From assembly GCA_019279435.1 (NCBI GenBank), contig JAAALK010000286.1:43027712-43091711 (forward strand): a DNA stretch of 64,000 nt, written 5' to 3'. How positions within the stretch are numbered: the stretch's first letter is position 1; each line of letters starts with the position of its first letter. Source of the stretch: Zizania palustris (lineage: Eukaryota > Streptophyta > Magnoliopsida > Poales > Poaceae). The notes beneath the pieces are model-generated. The model had not been told where the DNA came from and searched no databases. It saw only the letters and a program-made list of their open reading frames with translations. Both the position numbers and the translations under genes were made by a program. Shown here one piece after another: positions 1-11,947 of this stretch.

Positions 1-74
1 ACTCGGAGCTAGGCTGCATCATTTCGATCTCCGATGAAGAGGTGAGTCCCGCCACCCCCGACGATCGTATCGAC
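1..74 (+). repeat. Fragment of the left LTR
   Basis: Direct repeat of 2901-2972: the shared text runs from CTCGGAGCT / CTCAGAGCT through GTGAGTCCC and CACCCCCGACGA to GTATCGAC, with a few substitutions and small gaps. Beyond that the two copies diverge completely. Confidence 0.7.
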
Positions 75-665
75 AAGGGAAAACCTAGATGGAAGACGGG
101 ATTTTGGCCACCGACAGATTATGAACGGCAGGGGTCAGTGCAGTCGAAGAGGTGGGCAGCGCCAAAGGAGTTGGGTTCGTCTGACGAACGCGAGCCCTAG
201 TGGATCGGCATACGGCCAGGGCCGGTGCTTGACGTTTGCACACCAAACCCTTGGAATGTCTCCCACTTACCTAGGTCATGAGAGTAGGGGCATTAGTTCC
301 CAAATTCGTAATGGATGATACTAGTCCATATCGTATCAGCCGGCCACTGGAACTTACTGAAGGTGCGTCGAGGTCATCCTCCTACAGGAGGCAAAGTTAA
401 GAATATGAGAGGAAGGAAATGGAAACTAAGAAATAATTGAAATCCCCACCTCGGGTGCTACATCGGCTTCGCTTGAGTGAAGCTGCAGCCAATAGAGCAT
501 CGAAGGACGATTAAAGATGTGTTGCTTCAACTCGTCCCACCATCAGCGGAAAGCGATGGGAGATTTCTAGCATGGTGTCCAAGAGGCAAAATAACTAGCA
601 AGGATCTCGTCGGTCATATGAAAGAGGCGATCCCACTCCAAGGTATTCTTGACTTCCCCATGAGT
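75..665. other. Retroelement internal sequence without recognised gene
   Basis: Non-coding or decayed internal DNA of the Tat-like element. Only short unconvincing ORFs of up to about 70 codons occur on either strand, and no family motif was recognised. Confidence 0.5.
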
Positions 666-1264
666 CTAGATCTGATCAACAAAAAATAGGTGGGGAGGGA
701 GTTGATCGAAGCCTAGTTGTCTCGCGAAGAACGACAGGTGATATAACTCATAAGAGCCTTTATGAATATGGTCATCGGTAAAGTTGATGGGCAGAAGACA
801 AGGGAAGATCGCGATCATAAAAATACGAAGGGACTCTTCATCCCGGAAAACCTCGGGGAGGATTAGCCGATGAGGGCACTCATATTCAGAATAGTGTTCA
901 AAGGGATACCAGAGGGTCTGATTAGAAAACCAAGGTAAAAACCTTGGAAGCAAGTGGCCGAAGAGGCAGGAGAGAAAGGAAAAGCAGAACGACATGTTGT
1001 TGCCTCGCCTAAGGAAGAATAACAACGATAGATGGGAGTAGTCGATTCTAGGACATCGATAGGAAAACGCATGCGAGTAAGAGGAGGTCCTCCCATGGCA
1101 TCGGCCGTGTATACATTAAGCCAGAGTTGGATAAACCACCACGGGTCGTTAAGGTGACTAATGGGATTACCAGCCAAGAGTTTGGTCATGTGAGATGAAG
1201 AAGATGATAAGCAGATCCAAGGAGGTATCGACCAAGAGGAACCCTCGCACAGGCAGCAAGGCAT
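666..1264 (-). pseudogene. Antisense plant mobile domain (PMD-like) ORF, frameshifted
   Basis: Two overlapping minus-strand frames, 863-1264 and 666-1025, together read as one damaged PMD-like protein. The upstream frame has the aromatic segment DPWWFIQLWLNVY. The downstream frame has WYPFEHYSEYECPHRL, a block of hydrophobic residues, and GSYELYHLSFFARQLGFDQ, which resembles the conserved end of the plant mobile domain ('aminotransferase-like') family. The change of frame lies near 920. PMD proteins occur as host genes (MAIL1/MAIN) and as passengers of retrotransposons and MULEs. Here the ORF is antisense to the retroelement and near its 3' end. The family call comes from motifs recognised by eye, so it is moderately sure; its function in the element is unknown. 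Confidence 0.5.
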
Positions 1265-1982
1265 TCAACCATAAATTGGAACTAGAAAGTTGGGACCAAG
1301 GTCGATACACAAAAGACGAACCTTTCCAACCACAGGGTAAGAAAGTCTACGTGTTCACGAACATCCACCGAATCAGTCTTCTTGTGTCTGGCAATGTATC
1401 GGCCCCAACTATCAAGGGATTTGGTGCCGAGATGGTGGTTTGGCTTAGAACAGAAAAAAGAGGGGTTGGTCGATGAGTCTATGTTGAGGCAAGTCAGGAA
1501 GAAGACATCAAGCAAGGAAGGACTCATCGGACCATGACCAAAATAAAGCATTTAAGGCATTAGACCAAAAATAACAAGCAGTGGCCAGCATCGGCGATAT
1601 GGCTCGGCAAGGGAAAGACCGATACAATGGACGATGTCAATTTCCTCCCAATCAACATGGTAGGAGCCCGATACCCTAATGTACCAGTCACGCCAGCCAG
1701 GGAGAGAAGGAGGAAAGGGTTCAGAACTAGATTGACAGACTGAAGAAAGCATAAAAGAGAATTTGAAAGGGATTCAACAAGATTCAGCATTGATAAAATC
1801 CGTAGGGTCAGGATTACCCATAGGACCTAAGAAGAAACAAGACGGATGAATGCCAATAGGGATCAGAACTTGGCTCTGCAGATTCTACAAAAGGGAAAAG
1901 AAGAGAATAAAAGAAAAGGGGACTAGTGAGTAAAGGCAGCGGACGAACCAAGAAGAACTGAAGAAAGAGGAGGATGCCAAAA
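1265..1982 (-). other. Probable 5' part or intron of the antisense unit
   Basis: No convincing coding motif. Short minus-strand ORFs (for example 1282-1551) are open but unrecognised. The stretch lies between the PMD relic and the candidate first exon on the same strand, so it could be intron or decayed coding sequence. Confidence 0.3.
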
Positions 1983-2168
1983 GTTTACCTCGGGGATTGC
2001 GTTGACGGTGGCTATCGCTGGTGATGCTGGAAGCACGGGGCCAGAAAAGAAGAAGAAAACGACGAGCGGCGGCGGTCGCAAGAACACGACGGCGAGCTTG
2101 GCGGAAAAGAATGAATAGTGAGCAGAAAGTGTGAAGAAGAAAGGCAACGTGATTGAGGTACTTATAAA
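1983..2168 (-). promoter_or_regulatory. Candidate antisense promoter and first exon with splice donor
   Basis: On the minus strand a TATA-like TTTATAAG (2161-2168) precedes a pyrimidine-rich leader and a short ORF (methionine at 2147). The leader ends in CCGAG|GTAAAC, a good plant 5' splice site with its GT at 1987-1988. This would be the start of a spliced antisense transcript containing the PMD relic. It is based on motif spacing only. Confidence 0.35.
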
Positions 2169-2618
2169 GCAAGAAGTAACTCCTCAACAGCCGGGTTAAG
2201 CCAATTCCACTAGATTTGGTGGGGCCACCTGCAACGTTCGGTAAAAGACAATCATGAGTATAGTTTTCAAAGCGCTAAGATCTTTGCAGGCCCAATATTA
2301 GAGGAACTGAATCTTCAATTTAAAGAACACCAGTACAAAATTATGTGGGATGAAGCCTAGTCTGATACCGCTACGAAGAAACGTAAATACGTCAGATCAA
2401 GCAACACCCAACATAGTTGTGAATGGCCGAAGGCGAAGGAACAGAGAAAATAAGGAGGACAAAATATGAAGCCAGAACCCTGGGCGAAGTTATAAAAAGT
2501 ACTAGAAGATGAACGATTTTGGCTAGAAAGGATCGTGCAGATAGACATTTGAGGAGACATGGCAGCAGGGGTGATGATGGCCGGTAATTTCGAAGCATCA
2601 AAGGTCATTTAATGCTCC

Positions 2619-2634
2619 GAAACTGGGGGGCATA
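2619..2634 (+). other. Polypurine tract of the Tat-like element
   Basis: GAAACTGGGGGG followed by CATA lies directly 5' of the LTR start TGTTGACG. This is the usual primer site for plus-strand DNA synthesis and it fixes the plus orientation of the element. Confidence 0.65.
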
Positions 2635-3705
2635 TGTTGACGCCAAGATTTGGTAAAGCCTAGGGCCCACCAAGGATGTCGCACGGTCAATGAAAGTCAA
2701 GGAAGGTCCGATCAAAGATGGTCAAAGAAGAATGTCTGTTACAATATGGCCGGATATGGAGGATAGATTGCTTGGACAGCAAGTCTCCGGACTATAAATA
2801 TGTACCCCTTAGTTAGATTAGAAAGACACATCTCTGTCAAACAACTACTCGGCGCATCGCCACCCTTGGCTTCCTAAGGTTAATCTCGGCGGGATTCGGC
2901 ACTCAGAGCTGGGTTTCATCGTTTCGATCTCCGGCGAAAGGTGAGTCCCACCACCCCCGACGACCGTATCGACTAGGTCAGTATCCTCATGGCTGCATAA
3001 AATTGATCTCTTGAGGTGAAAGTCGAAACAGTACGGTCTCTAGTTTATCTCGGTATATTAGCTAGGTCTAAGGCTGCATCAGATTGATCTCTTAAATTGA
3101 TGTGATCTAGGTGTGGTAGTTTGAGGCTTCATCGGTTAGGTCTGACATCTCTTGCTATTGTATCTTTTTCATGTTGTATACCATTCATCTAAACAAAGCA
3201 TGCCTGATACTTTGACATATTATTAAGATCATCGAGATTAGATATTATCTTAGTTAGGTCTGATCTAGTTATTATGATGATTTTCATAATATAGACATGT
3301 TATTTGACATGTTTTATTTATTTCTGTCGGAGTACAAGTCGACGAGTTATCTTCAATTCGATGACATATCTTATTCGCCATCGGAAGGCGCTCATCGACC
3401 CATATGTGTAAAACTACCTATCCCATTGGCCGATGGCGTGCTCGCCCGATTGCGTCGCCCGTGGTCATCGGCCTTACGGCCGATCGGCGTAATAGTCCAC
3501 GATTATCCCATCCTTTTGCGGTCATAGACTCGATAGCCGATAGGCTATGCTACTAATATTATTCTCTTTTTCCTTATCAGTTGCAGGGTCAAACTAATTG
3601 GCACACCTTGAACCATTTTTTCTAAGAACATAGTACTTGCACTAGAGTTAAGTAGATCTCTCAGGCCACGTGTGTGCCAAAGTGTGACCAAAAAATGCAC
3701 CAACA
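2635..3705 (+). repeat. 3' LTR of the Tat-like element (1071 bp)
   Basis: Starts with TGTTGACGCC after the polypurine tract and ends ...ATGCACCAACA, giving TG...CA ends with a short inverted repeat (TGTTG/CAACA). It contains a TATA box at 2793-2800 and the segment shared with positions 1-74. The flanking base run after it is ATAAT; the matching left target duplication is outside the window. Confidence 0.75.
2793..2800 (+). promoter_or_regulatory. TATA box in the 3' LTR
   Basis: TATAAATA lies 158 bases into the LTR and upstream of the segment repeated at 1-74, as expected for the U3/R boundary. A 3' LTR promoter would fire outward toward 3706 and the DUF789 gene. Confidence 0.5.
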
Positions 3706-5217
3706 ATAATAAATCATTGGAACTTCCGATTTGAGCTCTCTATTTCAATTCATAAAATAATCAGAACTTCCGGTTGCAAATCAAAACTTCCGATCCAACC
3801 GGAATTTTATTAGGCACTATTCCTTCACCAGGGTCCTAGCCCTATATAAAGGGAGGAGGAGGAGGTCTTGGACATCAGATCATTTGCAGTTTAGATTAGA
3901 TCTAAAACCTAGCCACCAAGAACCTCTCCTCTCCCTTTCTTGATCTCAATAGTTGAGATTGGGTTTCTCCCCGATTCTCACGAGTGATGCTAGCATGCCG
4001 CCGTGAAATCAATCTCATCCCTGTATGTGTGGACTCTATAAAGGCGCTACTTGAATAGCGGCGCTCGTGGGCTTTTTCACGTGGACATCGCCAGTCTTTG
4101 CCATGTCCCAACACCCATGGCCCATGGGTACCAACCTCATAGGCATATATTTGGATTCAAATTTGTGTTCATGAGTTTATAGATTTAGGTACTTGTTAGT
4201 GTCAAGTTAGGTATGAGTTTAATTTTAAACCTACGGTACCCGAGTAGTACTTTTTCCTTAAAATTTGACCCAATGCTCTAGCTAGCCCAATAGTTGTTGC
4301 CCACTGATTGTTGCCCCTAAGCCTACCATCACCAATTGCTAGTCGCGCTCATGCCCATCACACCTTCACACTATAAGCCTATTGTGCATGTGCCAATCGA
4401 TGCCCCATCGTACCCATGCCCATTGCTGCCGCAATTGCATTCATCGCCACCCCAAGCTCTCGTTCTATTAAATCTACCCATTGACGCTCATCTTGATCTT
4501 CGATCTATTGAATTTGCTCATCGTCGGCCACCTTAAGGTCCAATCTATCGAATCTGCCTGTCGTCGACCATCCATCGCTGCCTCCAAACCCACCATCACT
4601 AGCTCATCACCTGTCACCCATGTGCCCACGTTCGTCATCACTGTGTTGAACTTGCAGGTTTTTCATTAGGTTTTAGGTACGTGATAGGTTCGAACATGGG
4701 TTTGGTTTATGTACTTATTTATTTTAGTTTAGGATTATAATAATTTAATTTATAGAAAAAGGCCGAGCTGCACTAATTTATTGGATTAGTACACATTGAA
4801 TTATGATAAACCGACATGAGTTGATTTATTTGTTTCAGATTATAAAAATAAGTTAGAATACTATAATTCTAAACTTAAACAAACGAATCCTAAAACTTGT
4901 GTGTTTCGCCGGCACGAGTTTGAGTGAATTTCGCCGTTCCTACGGAAGTGGGTTGGCTACACTACGAAATCAATTGGAAACTCCATCTTTTTTACCACTG
5001 TTTTTTTAAAAAAAAATGGAAAATACTGTGTGTGGAAATAGGATTAGGCCGACCTAGTATTTTTTTTGAATTTCCAAAATTAACCAAGATTGTTATGCTC
5101 CTAACTATCACAAAATTTAATAATTGTTTTTTAAAAGCACAAAAAATTTATAAATCATATATTATTTATAGCATCTTTTTTTAAAAATAAAAATAAAATT
5201 TAGACGGGAGAAACTGT
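3706..5217. other. Intergenic region with an orphan promoter-like segment
   Basis: No gene recognised. At 3843-3850 a TATATAAA sits in a CCCTATATAAAGGGAGG context followed by a leader-like purine-rich stretch; it looks like the U3/R part of an old LTR, but no partner or termini were found. Between about 4130 and 5200 the sequence is AT-rich, with short ORFs lacking any motif. Confidence 0.4.
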
Positions 5218-5382
5218 GCGGAGGGGAACATGATGGGAGTCGGAGACGCAGCAGAAGCTGCAGCACAGTGCAGTGTGGCCGCTCTTGCGCCTGTTCCTCT
5301 CGCTCTCGCCTCTCCTCTCCTCCTCTCCTCGCTTCGCTTCAGATCCAAACCCTCCTATACAAAAAAGGGGAAAAGGCTACCA

Positions 5383-5437
5383 AAACCCTAACCCTAAGCA
5401 TCCCAATCCCCCAATCCCCCTCCCTTCAAAACCCTAG
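5383..5437 (+). promoter_or_regulatory. Telo-box motifs in the DUF789 5' leader
   Basis: AAACCCTAACCCTAA at 5383-5397 and AAAACCCTAG at 5428-5437 lie in the C/T-rich stretch just before the start codon. AAACCCTA telo-boxes are typical of promoters and leaders of plant housekeeping and translation genes. No clear TATA box was found; TATACAAA at 5356 is a weak candidate. Confidence 0.45.
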
Positions 5438-5472
5438 TCCGATTCCCCTCCCTGTCCGCCCCTGCCGCCGCC

Positions 5473-8400
5473 ATGGCGGGGTCCTCCGGTGGCGCCACCT
5501 CCTCCTCCCGGAACAGCGTCGACCGATTCTACCTGCCTCCCCATTCCCGCCGCCAGCAGCAGCAGCGCCTGCAGAGCCAGCGCTCCACCTCTCCCTCGCT
5601 ATCGCCGTCGCCGTCTCCGCGGTCGGCGAGGCAGAAGGCTGCCGCGACTGCTGGTTTAGTGCCCACGACTGTGCCAACGGACGTGGATAGCAGGGTGGAT
5701 TCGGACGATTCCTCGTCGACGTCGTCGAAGCCTTCTGTTGCATCCACGGCGACTGCCACAATGGCGGCTGACGTGAATTTGAATGTGACGGCGGTGGAGG
5801 AGGGTGGGAATTTGGAGAGGTTTCTTACCTCCACGACTCCCTCCGTGCCCTTCCAGTACCTGCCCAAGGTATTCTAGGAGTGAAGCTTGCTTTTGTTTAC
5901 TTGCAGATTGCAATGTGCGAATTTTGAGAACTTGAGATGTCTGGTGATATGAAGAGGAACAAGTGAATTTTACTAGTCCAGCGGACGGGACATCTACTTT
6001 TGTTTCCACTTTTAACGAATGTAGGTTTTATTATAGATACTGAGCCATTACTATGAAGGAAACCGCTTATCATCGGTATAGGATTGATGAAATAGTTCCA
6101 TATTGTAGTTCAAGGGGAAATGAACTATTCAGGTACAGTATTCCGGTTATGATCAACAGAAGAGTTCATGTTTCATAATTTACTCTTGACTTCTTGTTTT
6201 AAGATGCTTAATGATAGTATTAGGGTGTGTTTGGCAAGATTCCAGCTCTAGCTTCTTTACCCTGTAAAGCTGGAGCCGAGCTAAATGTGTTTGCTAGGCT
6301 CTGGATCCGAAAGAGCGCTTCAAAAAAATGCACTAGCATAGTGGAGCACGGTTCAGGCAGCTTCTGCTGCACCACTCCAAGAAAGTTTGAAAAAATACCC
6401 GCAAATACCACTGAACTACCCTACCTGCATCTCCCTCAAAGCTGAAGCTAATTTCTGGAGCAGCTCAGCTCAACTAAACACTTTTGACCTATTCTAGATC
6501 ACACATGGATCTAGAGATCCAATCTGAATTTCATGATCTAGAGCTCTACCAAACAGAACCTTAGTAGTCTTGTGGATCCTTGTTTTATTTGATGTGACCT
6601 GTTTTTGAAGTGTTATTGCCTTGATATGTGAGTTTTTCTTATCAATTTTGCTGAACACATGGATGCGTCATTTAGAACATAATAAAATTGTGTAGTTTCC
6701 CATTCCTTGTGGATTTTGTGACTTTTGTTCTTCCACAGACGAGCTTGAAAATGCGGAGAACTGGTGATTCTACGAATTCATCACCATACTTCTGCCTTGA
6801 GGATCTTTGGGAGTCTTTCAGGGAGTGGAGCGCTTATGGAGCTGGTGTTCCCCTGGTGTTAAATGGCAGTGACTCTGTAACACAGTATTACGTGCCATAT
6901 CTTTCTGCTATCCAGCTATATGCAGATCCATCAAGACCTGCTTCAAGAACCAGGTAGCAATCTTTATCATTTATGGCAAACTGTGATGTTTAGATTTCTC
7001 CTTTTTTGGAAGGAATACCATCACTAGGTCAACCTGCCTAGCATGTCGCTTTGTTTGTATCTTTGGTAATGCTTCAGTTTATTTTGGATTTTAAGTGTTC
7101 ATATGGCAGCATAATTTCTCCTAATAGTACTGGTCTAGTGAGTAACTACTCCAGGATGTCAGTTTGTTACATATGTGCCAAATTATATGAAATAAAAGGG
7201 TTGTTATTAGACAAGAGCATAAGGTAGACAAGAAAATCCTCATCCTTAGTTTTTCAGTTGGTTTTACTAGGTTCTATTAGCTGGAATTACCTCATGCTTT
7301 CCTAAAGTTTCAGGAACATGCTTTTGCAGAAAAGTCTTGGTTGGCAAATAAATAAATATATAATCTGTGTTATACTAAAAGAATGGTGAGGTCTGAGGTG
7401 TGCTGTGCATTTGTAGGTTTATTTTATTAGATGGTATCTACTAGGGCATAATGAGTAAGCAGCCACTGTGAAGATAGTTAGAAACTGCCTAGTGCCTACT
7501 CGTTCAGTATGGGTTGTTTTTACTTTTTATTATCATGGTGATATCTTGATAGTGTATAACTCTCTAGTTATTTTTCTCGCTTACTTAAGGCGTCCTGGGG
7601 ATGAAAGTGACGGGGACTATGTGGATGCTAGCAGTGAGAGTAGCAGTGAAACTGATGTTGACCGATTAAGAGTCTCATCCATGGGAGCTACACATGGGCT
7701 GGAAAATGGTGGCCTGCTGGCTTATGATGCTGAAGGTTATGCATCTGCAAGTTCTCCAATATTTCAGTATTTGGAGAGGGATCCCCCATATTGTAGAGAA
7801 CCTCTGACAGACAAAGTAAGTTTTTTAAACCCATGATTACTTCATACATTGTGTACAGAATCTTATTCTGCATGTCCTTCAGGTATCTATTCTTGCGAGT
7901 AGATTTCCAGCTCTGAATGCATTCAAAAGCTGTGATTTGCTGCCATCTAGTTGGATGTCTGTTGCATGGTATGTTTCAAATACTATTTATTTCTTTAGTT
8001 TCTACTTCCATTTTCCAATTGTGATGCATTCATTCCAACTGATAAGATGTGGTTCTCTTGTTATATATGTTATATATTAGAATTTAGAAGTGTCGAGATT
8101 GCTATAAGTATTTTAAAGTCAATGTTTTATGTTGGTTTCTCTTAAACATGCACACATTAAACTGTCTGCAATGAGTTGAGTAATTGACATGTCTTATTGT
8201 CTGATACTGATACTAGCATCTAGTTTCAGTGACACAATGTTGCACTTATTTTTTCTGTAGACAGCGTGTGGTTTTGTAAGTATTACAATGTGATGTTGCC
8301 ACGGTCAGAGTAATGACATTTGCCAACTGTGCTGGCCCATGCAGAGGATGCCTACCAGTTGCAATGCCTGACAATAGGCATGCCTACTGTGCTGAAATTC

Positions 8401-8982
8401 AGCACATGATACAACTTGTGTAGAAGAGCATCACTGCTAATATGGTGTTGCTATGATTCTATACATTGCTGGTTTCATCCTCGTGCTTCCCATTGCAGGT
8501 ACCCCATATATAGAATTCCAACAGGACCGACGTTGGAAGACCTTGATGCCTGTTTCTTGACATTCCATTGCTTAGCAACACCTTCTAAGGGTAAGTATGT
8601 CCTACCTTCTAATGCCTGATGAATTAGGGAGGTTTAGACAGTTGGCAATGGTCTTATGTTGTTTTCCTAGATGCAACTTTTAGATTACATGCTGCATCGA
8701 ATGCTTATGTTTCCTGTTCTTGCAGATAGCCATACCTCTACACCAGCGTGCCCTGGTTTTGGTGGCATCACCCGTTACACTAATGCAACTGGCAAATTAT
8801 CTTTGCCTGCCTTTGGATTGGCATCTTACAAACTTCGCAGCTCCATTTGGGCATCCGATGGTACCCAAGGACAACGTGTCGCCTCTCTGATGGAGGAAGC
8901 TTGCAACTGGCTCAGCTGCGTACAAGTAGAGCATCCAGATTTCCGGTTTTTCCACACCCGTTCTGGTACAACGTGGAGATGA
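5473..8982 (+). CDS. DUF789 family protein, six exons, 423 codons
   Basis: Plant-specific protein of unknown function. Exons are 5473-5868, 6739-6953, 7590-7815, 7883-7968, 8499-8590 and 8726-8982; all junctions are GT-AG and the phases join without a break (1272 nt with the stop). The start ATG sits in a GCCGCCATGGCG context with no earlier in-frame start. Residues 1-100 are Ser/Pro/Gln-rich and probably disordered. The DUF789 core follows, with LEDLWESFREWSAYGAGVPL near 155-175, PYLSAIQLY near 190, an acidic DESDGDYVDASSESSSETD linker near 207-225, and WYPIYRIPTGPTLEDLDACF near 308-327, the strongest family signature. No signal peptide or membrane segment is visible. Length and architecture suit an intact member, and it is the only complete host gene here. 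Telo-boxes in the leader suggest broad expression (inference). Confidence 0.93.
6223..6560. mobile_element. Tourist/PIF-like MITE in intron 1 of the DUF789 gene
   Basis: A 338-bp element bounded by imperfect terminal inverted repeats, GGGTGTGTTTGG at the left and CCAAACAGAACC at the right. It is flanked by TTA on both sides (6220-6222 and 6561-6563), the target duplication typical of PIF/Harbinger elements. It has no coding capacity and lies fully inside the intron, away from both splice sites. Confidence 0.75.
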
Positions 8983-10292
8983 TTGTAAATGTTGTTAGAG
9001 AAACATTTGCCATCTGAATTTCAGTTGCCTTGAGCACATCTGTCTTATGGCACATAGAGTGTGATATGAATGCTCTCTTCTACCGGGGTTGTATCTGCCT
9101 ACACGCTAACTTTTTCCCCGTCTCCAATAAGTTGTCTGCTGTAGCGGTGTAGGTAACCAACCCTTTGCGGGAGAGTAAAGTGGAAAGTGATGATAACAAC
9201 GATTTGGTGGAGAAGACGAAGATGATCTGACTATAATCATATGAGATGTGTCCGATATATCCACTTCTATCAGTTGTTAATCTTGTTGGTGTGTGTGATG
9301 AGCAAATGAAATTGCTAGGTATGAAAGCCAATCAAGATAGATAAGAGGTGGGTTTATGAGCAAATGACAATATGGCAGTGTTTTGAAGACAAGAAAATCA
9401 TGATATAATATATCTTGGCTTTACAAGATACAGTAGAAATGGTTAAATTTTAATATAATAAAATTCCCTAAAAGAACCCACACGAATATAAGTCAGTTAC
9501 ATTTCGATGATACTGGACAGCTCCAAAAGAATTTTTAAAATCATCGAGAAATATACTTTCTAAACTTTCCGTAAAGTCCGATATCGATATTGCCCAAATC
9601 AAAGTTCAAACAAAAGTAATTGTCCGTTTGAATTGCGCCTATTTAGATTGGTCCAAATATAAATAAAAACATGTCAAACTTGATCTATTCTTTATTCTCA
9701 TCCCAATGTAAAGTGGAATATATAAGAGTTAGGAAACCTGACTTGGCCCTCCAACTTCATTGATGTTCCATACGATCTGTACACATTTTGCTTAATACAT
9801 GTAAGCACTTCTAACAATGAGAATACACTAATTCATGATGTAACACCTTTGTTCAGATATGCAAAACTTGAACCTAATGTATATAAATCATATACTTCTG
9901 GTTGTTTGATATATAACATACGCATGCTAATATCCGGTGATGTCTTCATTAGAGAAAAAACTTGGAGACTTGTAGAACTTAAGAAAGAACAAAGAGCAAA
10001 AAAGCAAAGAACTTTAAGTTAGAGCTAGGCAATATCATGTGTTTGCATGTAAATTGATTATATTTTCCCATCTCGATCACTTTTTGATCAACAAAATGAA
10101 ATGTTAGCTCAATTTCCCCATGCGTGTTCCTTGAATGTACCAAGAAAAATAAGTTTTCTGTGTTTAATACATACTGCGGACATAAACTGATATCTGACTA
10201 CTCTAATAGCATCTCCTATATATCTCTCTAAATTAAAATTTAACCATTCCAACAAAAATAAAAACTCAAACAGTTGACCAACCGGATGTTAA
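8983..10292. other. 3' flank of the DUF789 gene and AT-rich intergenic DNA
   Basis: The 3' untranslated region starts at 8983; its end could not be placed. The rest is AT-rich without a convincing ORF, RNA gene or repeat that I could identify. Confidence 0.5.
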
Positions 10293-10841
10293 GGGTGTGT
10301 TTGATTCTACTTTTTAAAATCTACTTATGCTGTGAAAAAGCAGAAGAAGAATCAAACGAGTTTACCAAACATGCCCACGAAAAGCAGTTTTTTAAAGTAC
10401 AAATTTGGAATAGCTTGCATCTTGCTTTCTAATTCTATTTTTCTACTTTTTAGCACAAATTAGATAGCATGAATTCAAGGTGTCTTTATTGATTTAATAT
10501 CATTATGGTTTCTATTGCATTGCACAATTTCACGAGATAACTATGTGGTTGTCAATTACTTTATGAGATGAATTATGAACTTTTTTATTTATCTAATATA
10601 TTTTCCAGTTATTTAGTTATATCAATGTTGTCTTTTCCTATTTATATATATGTATGAAATATTATAATGATGAAAATTATATCAGTTATAAAAAACAGTC
10701 AGATCACAACAACTTTTTCATGGCAGCTTCAACTAAACGATTTTTAGCTTTTTCACAACAAATATTTCACAATAGTTTTTTCACGACAGACAACTCACAA
10801 TAACTTTTTTAGGGCTCATCACAACAGAACCAAACACACCC
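10293..10841. mobile_element. Tourist/PIF-like MITE (549 bp)
   Basis: Terminal inverted repeats GGGTGTGTTTG and CAAACACACCC match perfectly and are flanked by TAA (10290-10292 and 10842-10844). The ends are rich in CTTTTT and CACAA stretches that also pair. No ORF. It shares the end sequence type of the MITE at 6223-6560 but not its body. Confidence 0.75.
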
Positions 10842-10844
10842 TAA

Positions 10845-11589
10845 GCCATTCGGCTAGGTCAATCTGAGCTCTTCCTGGGCCAAACTTGGCAAACTTGGTC
10901 AGCCAAGTTCGGATAGCCAAATGTTGTGGGCCCCATTTTCCAGTGTCTCCTGGACCGGAGCCCTCCACACCACCGCTGTTCCACATGCCCGCTATAGGTC
11001 CTCCATGCAGGGGTGGAGGGAAGGGGGTGCCTAGGGGCGTTGCCCCTCCCAACGATTCTTGCATAAGCATGCTAATAATCTCCTTTTCCTTTGATTTGCT
11101 GGAAGAAATATTGGTTTATTCATCTTGCTTAGACATAATCATACAGACTAAATGATTGAAAGTAAAATGTGTAATACAAAAGTTAAATTGGTAGTTTAAA
11201 TTTAAACATATTTAAGGGCGTTGTTATAGATCATGTAGGTCAATGAGCAGATTAGAAGGTCATCTTCTATCGTTATACTGTTTATATAACTAGCGCAGTA
11301 ATAAAAAATGTATTCTCAGCCGGGAACTAAACTTAGTGAAAATGTATCTAAAAAATCCTGGTTACTAGCTAGCTTGTAGAGATGATGAGGTCATGATCTT
11401 GGTGTCCTCATTTTTTATTGTAATTATATATTGATGTGATTTATATAGTTGATGTTTGAAATCTATTTTCTTTTTTAATTGTAATTTTGCTAGTAATTAG
11501 TCATTGATTAATTTAGCCTTTAGCCATAAAAAGTGAATCTATAGTTTTTATAAGACAACTAATCTAAATATCAGTCGTGAGTTGGCCCC
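10845..11589. other. Intergenic DNA
   Basis: No gene recognised. A moderately GC-rich patch (about 10900-11060) gives shadow ORFs on both strands, without motifs. The rest is AT-rich. Confidence 0.4.
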
Positions 11590-11947
11590 CTCAAGTTCGA
11601 TTTCTAACTCCGCCCCTTCCTCCACGCCGCGCCGCATGGCTTCGCCGGAGCCCTCCATGTAGTTGTCGTCATGTCCCCGCGGCGCCGGAAGTCGCCTGTT
11701 GCACACCGCCGCATCTACCCTAGTGGCCCACGTCCCCACTCCTCAGCGAAAAAAAGATCTTCGGCGAGTCGGCGACACCCCAACACAGCTACGCCCACCT
11801 TCGGTGCTCGTCGACCATTCGCTAATCAGTTACCCCTGCGCAGCTACGCTCTCGACCCCAGTCCCTACTCCCTAGTGCCCAGCTCCCTACCCTCTCGGCG
11901 AGTCAGCGACGCTCCCTACTCCCTAGCCGACCACCCCCTCGACGAAG
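11590..11947 (+). other. Candidate 5' leader of a transcription unit split by the Gypsy insertion
   Basis: A C-rich, exon-like stretch that ends exactly at the CGAAG target site of the Gypsy element and continues at 56505 on the far side. Joined across the insertion, the frame that is open at 56517-56638 meets stop codons in this segment (for example near 11873). It is therefore better read as untranslated leader than as coding sequence. Short ORFs (11663-11875, 11671-11952) show only compositional bias. Confidence 0.35.
11943..11947. repeat. Left target site duplication (CGAAG) of the Gypsy element
   Basis: CGAAG immediately precedes the LTR terminus TGTAAC and is repeated exactly at 56500-56504 after the other LTR. 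The match proves that the two LTRs 44 kb apart belong to one insertion. Confidence 0.9.

Larger units (their letters stand above)
1..3705 (+). mobile_element. Ty3/Gypsy (Tat-like) LTR retrotransposon, 3' part
   Basis: The first 74 bases match the R-like part of the LTR at 2901-2972. They are followed by about 2.5 kb of internal sequence, a G-rich polypurine tract and a complete 3' LTR beginning TGTTGACGCC and ending ACCAACA. The element is therefore on the plus strand and cut by the window edge. Similarity to the LTR stops near position 75, so the left LTR seems fused to internal DNA by a deletion. No gag, protease, RT or integrase is left inside. The internal part carries an antisense plant-mobile-domain relic, and antisense extra ORFs are known in Tat-lineage elements. 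The lineage is inferred from that feature and from the LTR terminus. Confidence 0.65.
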
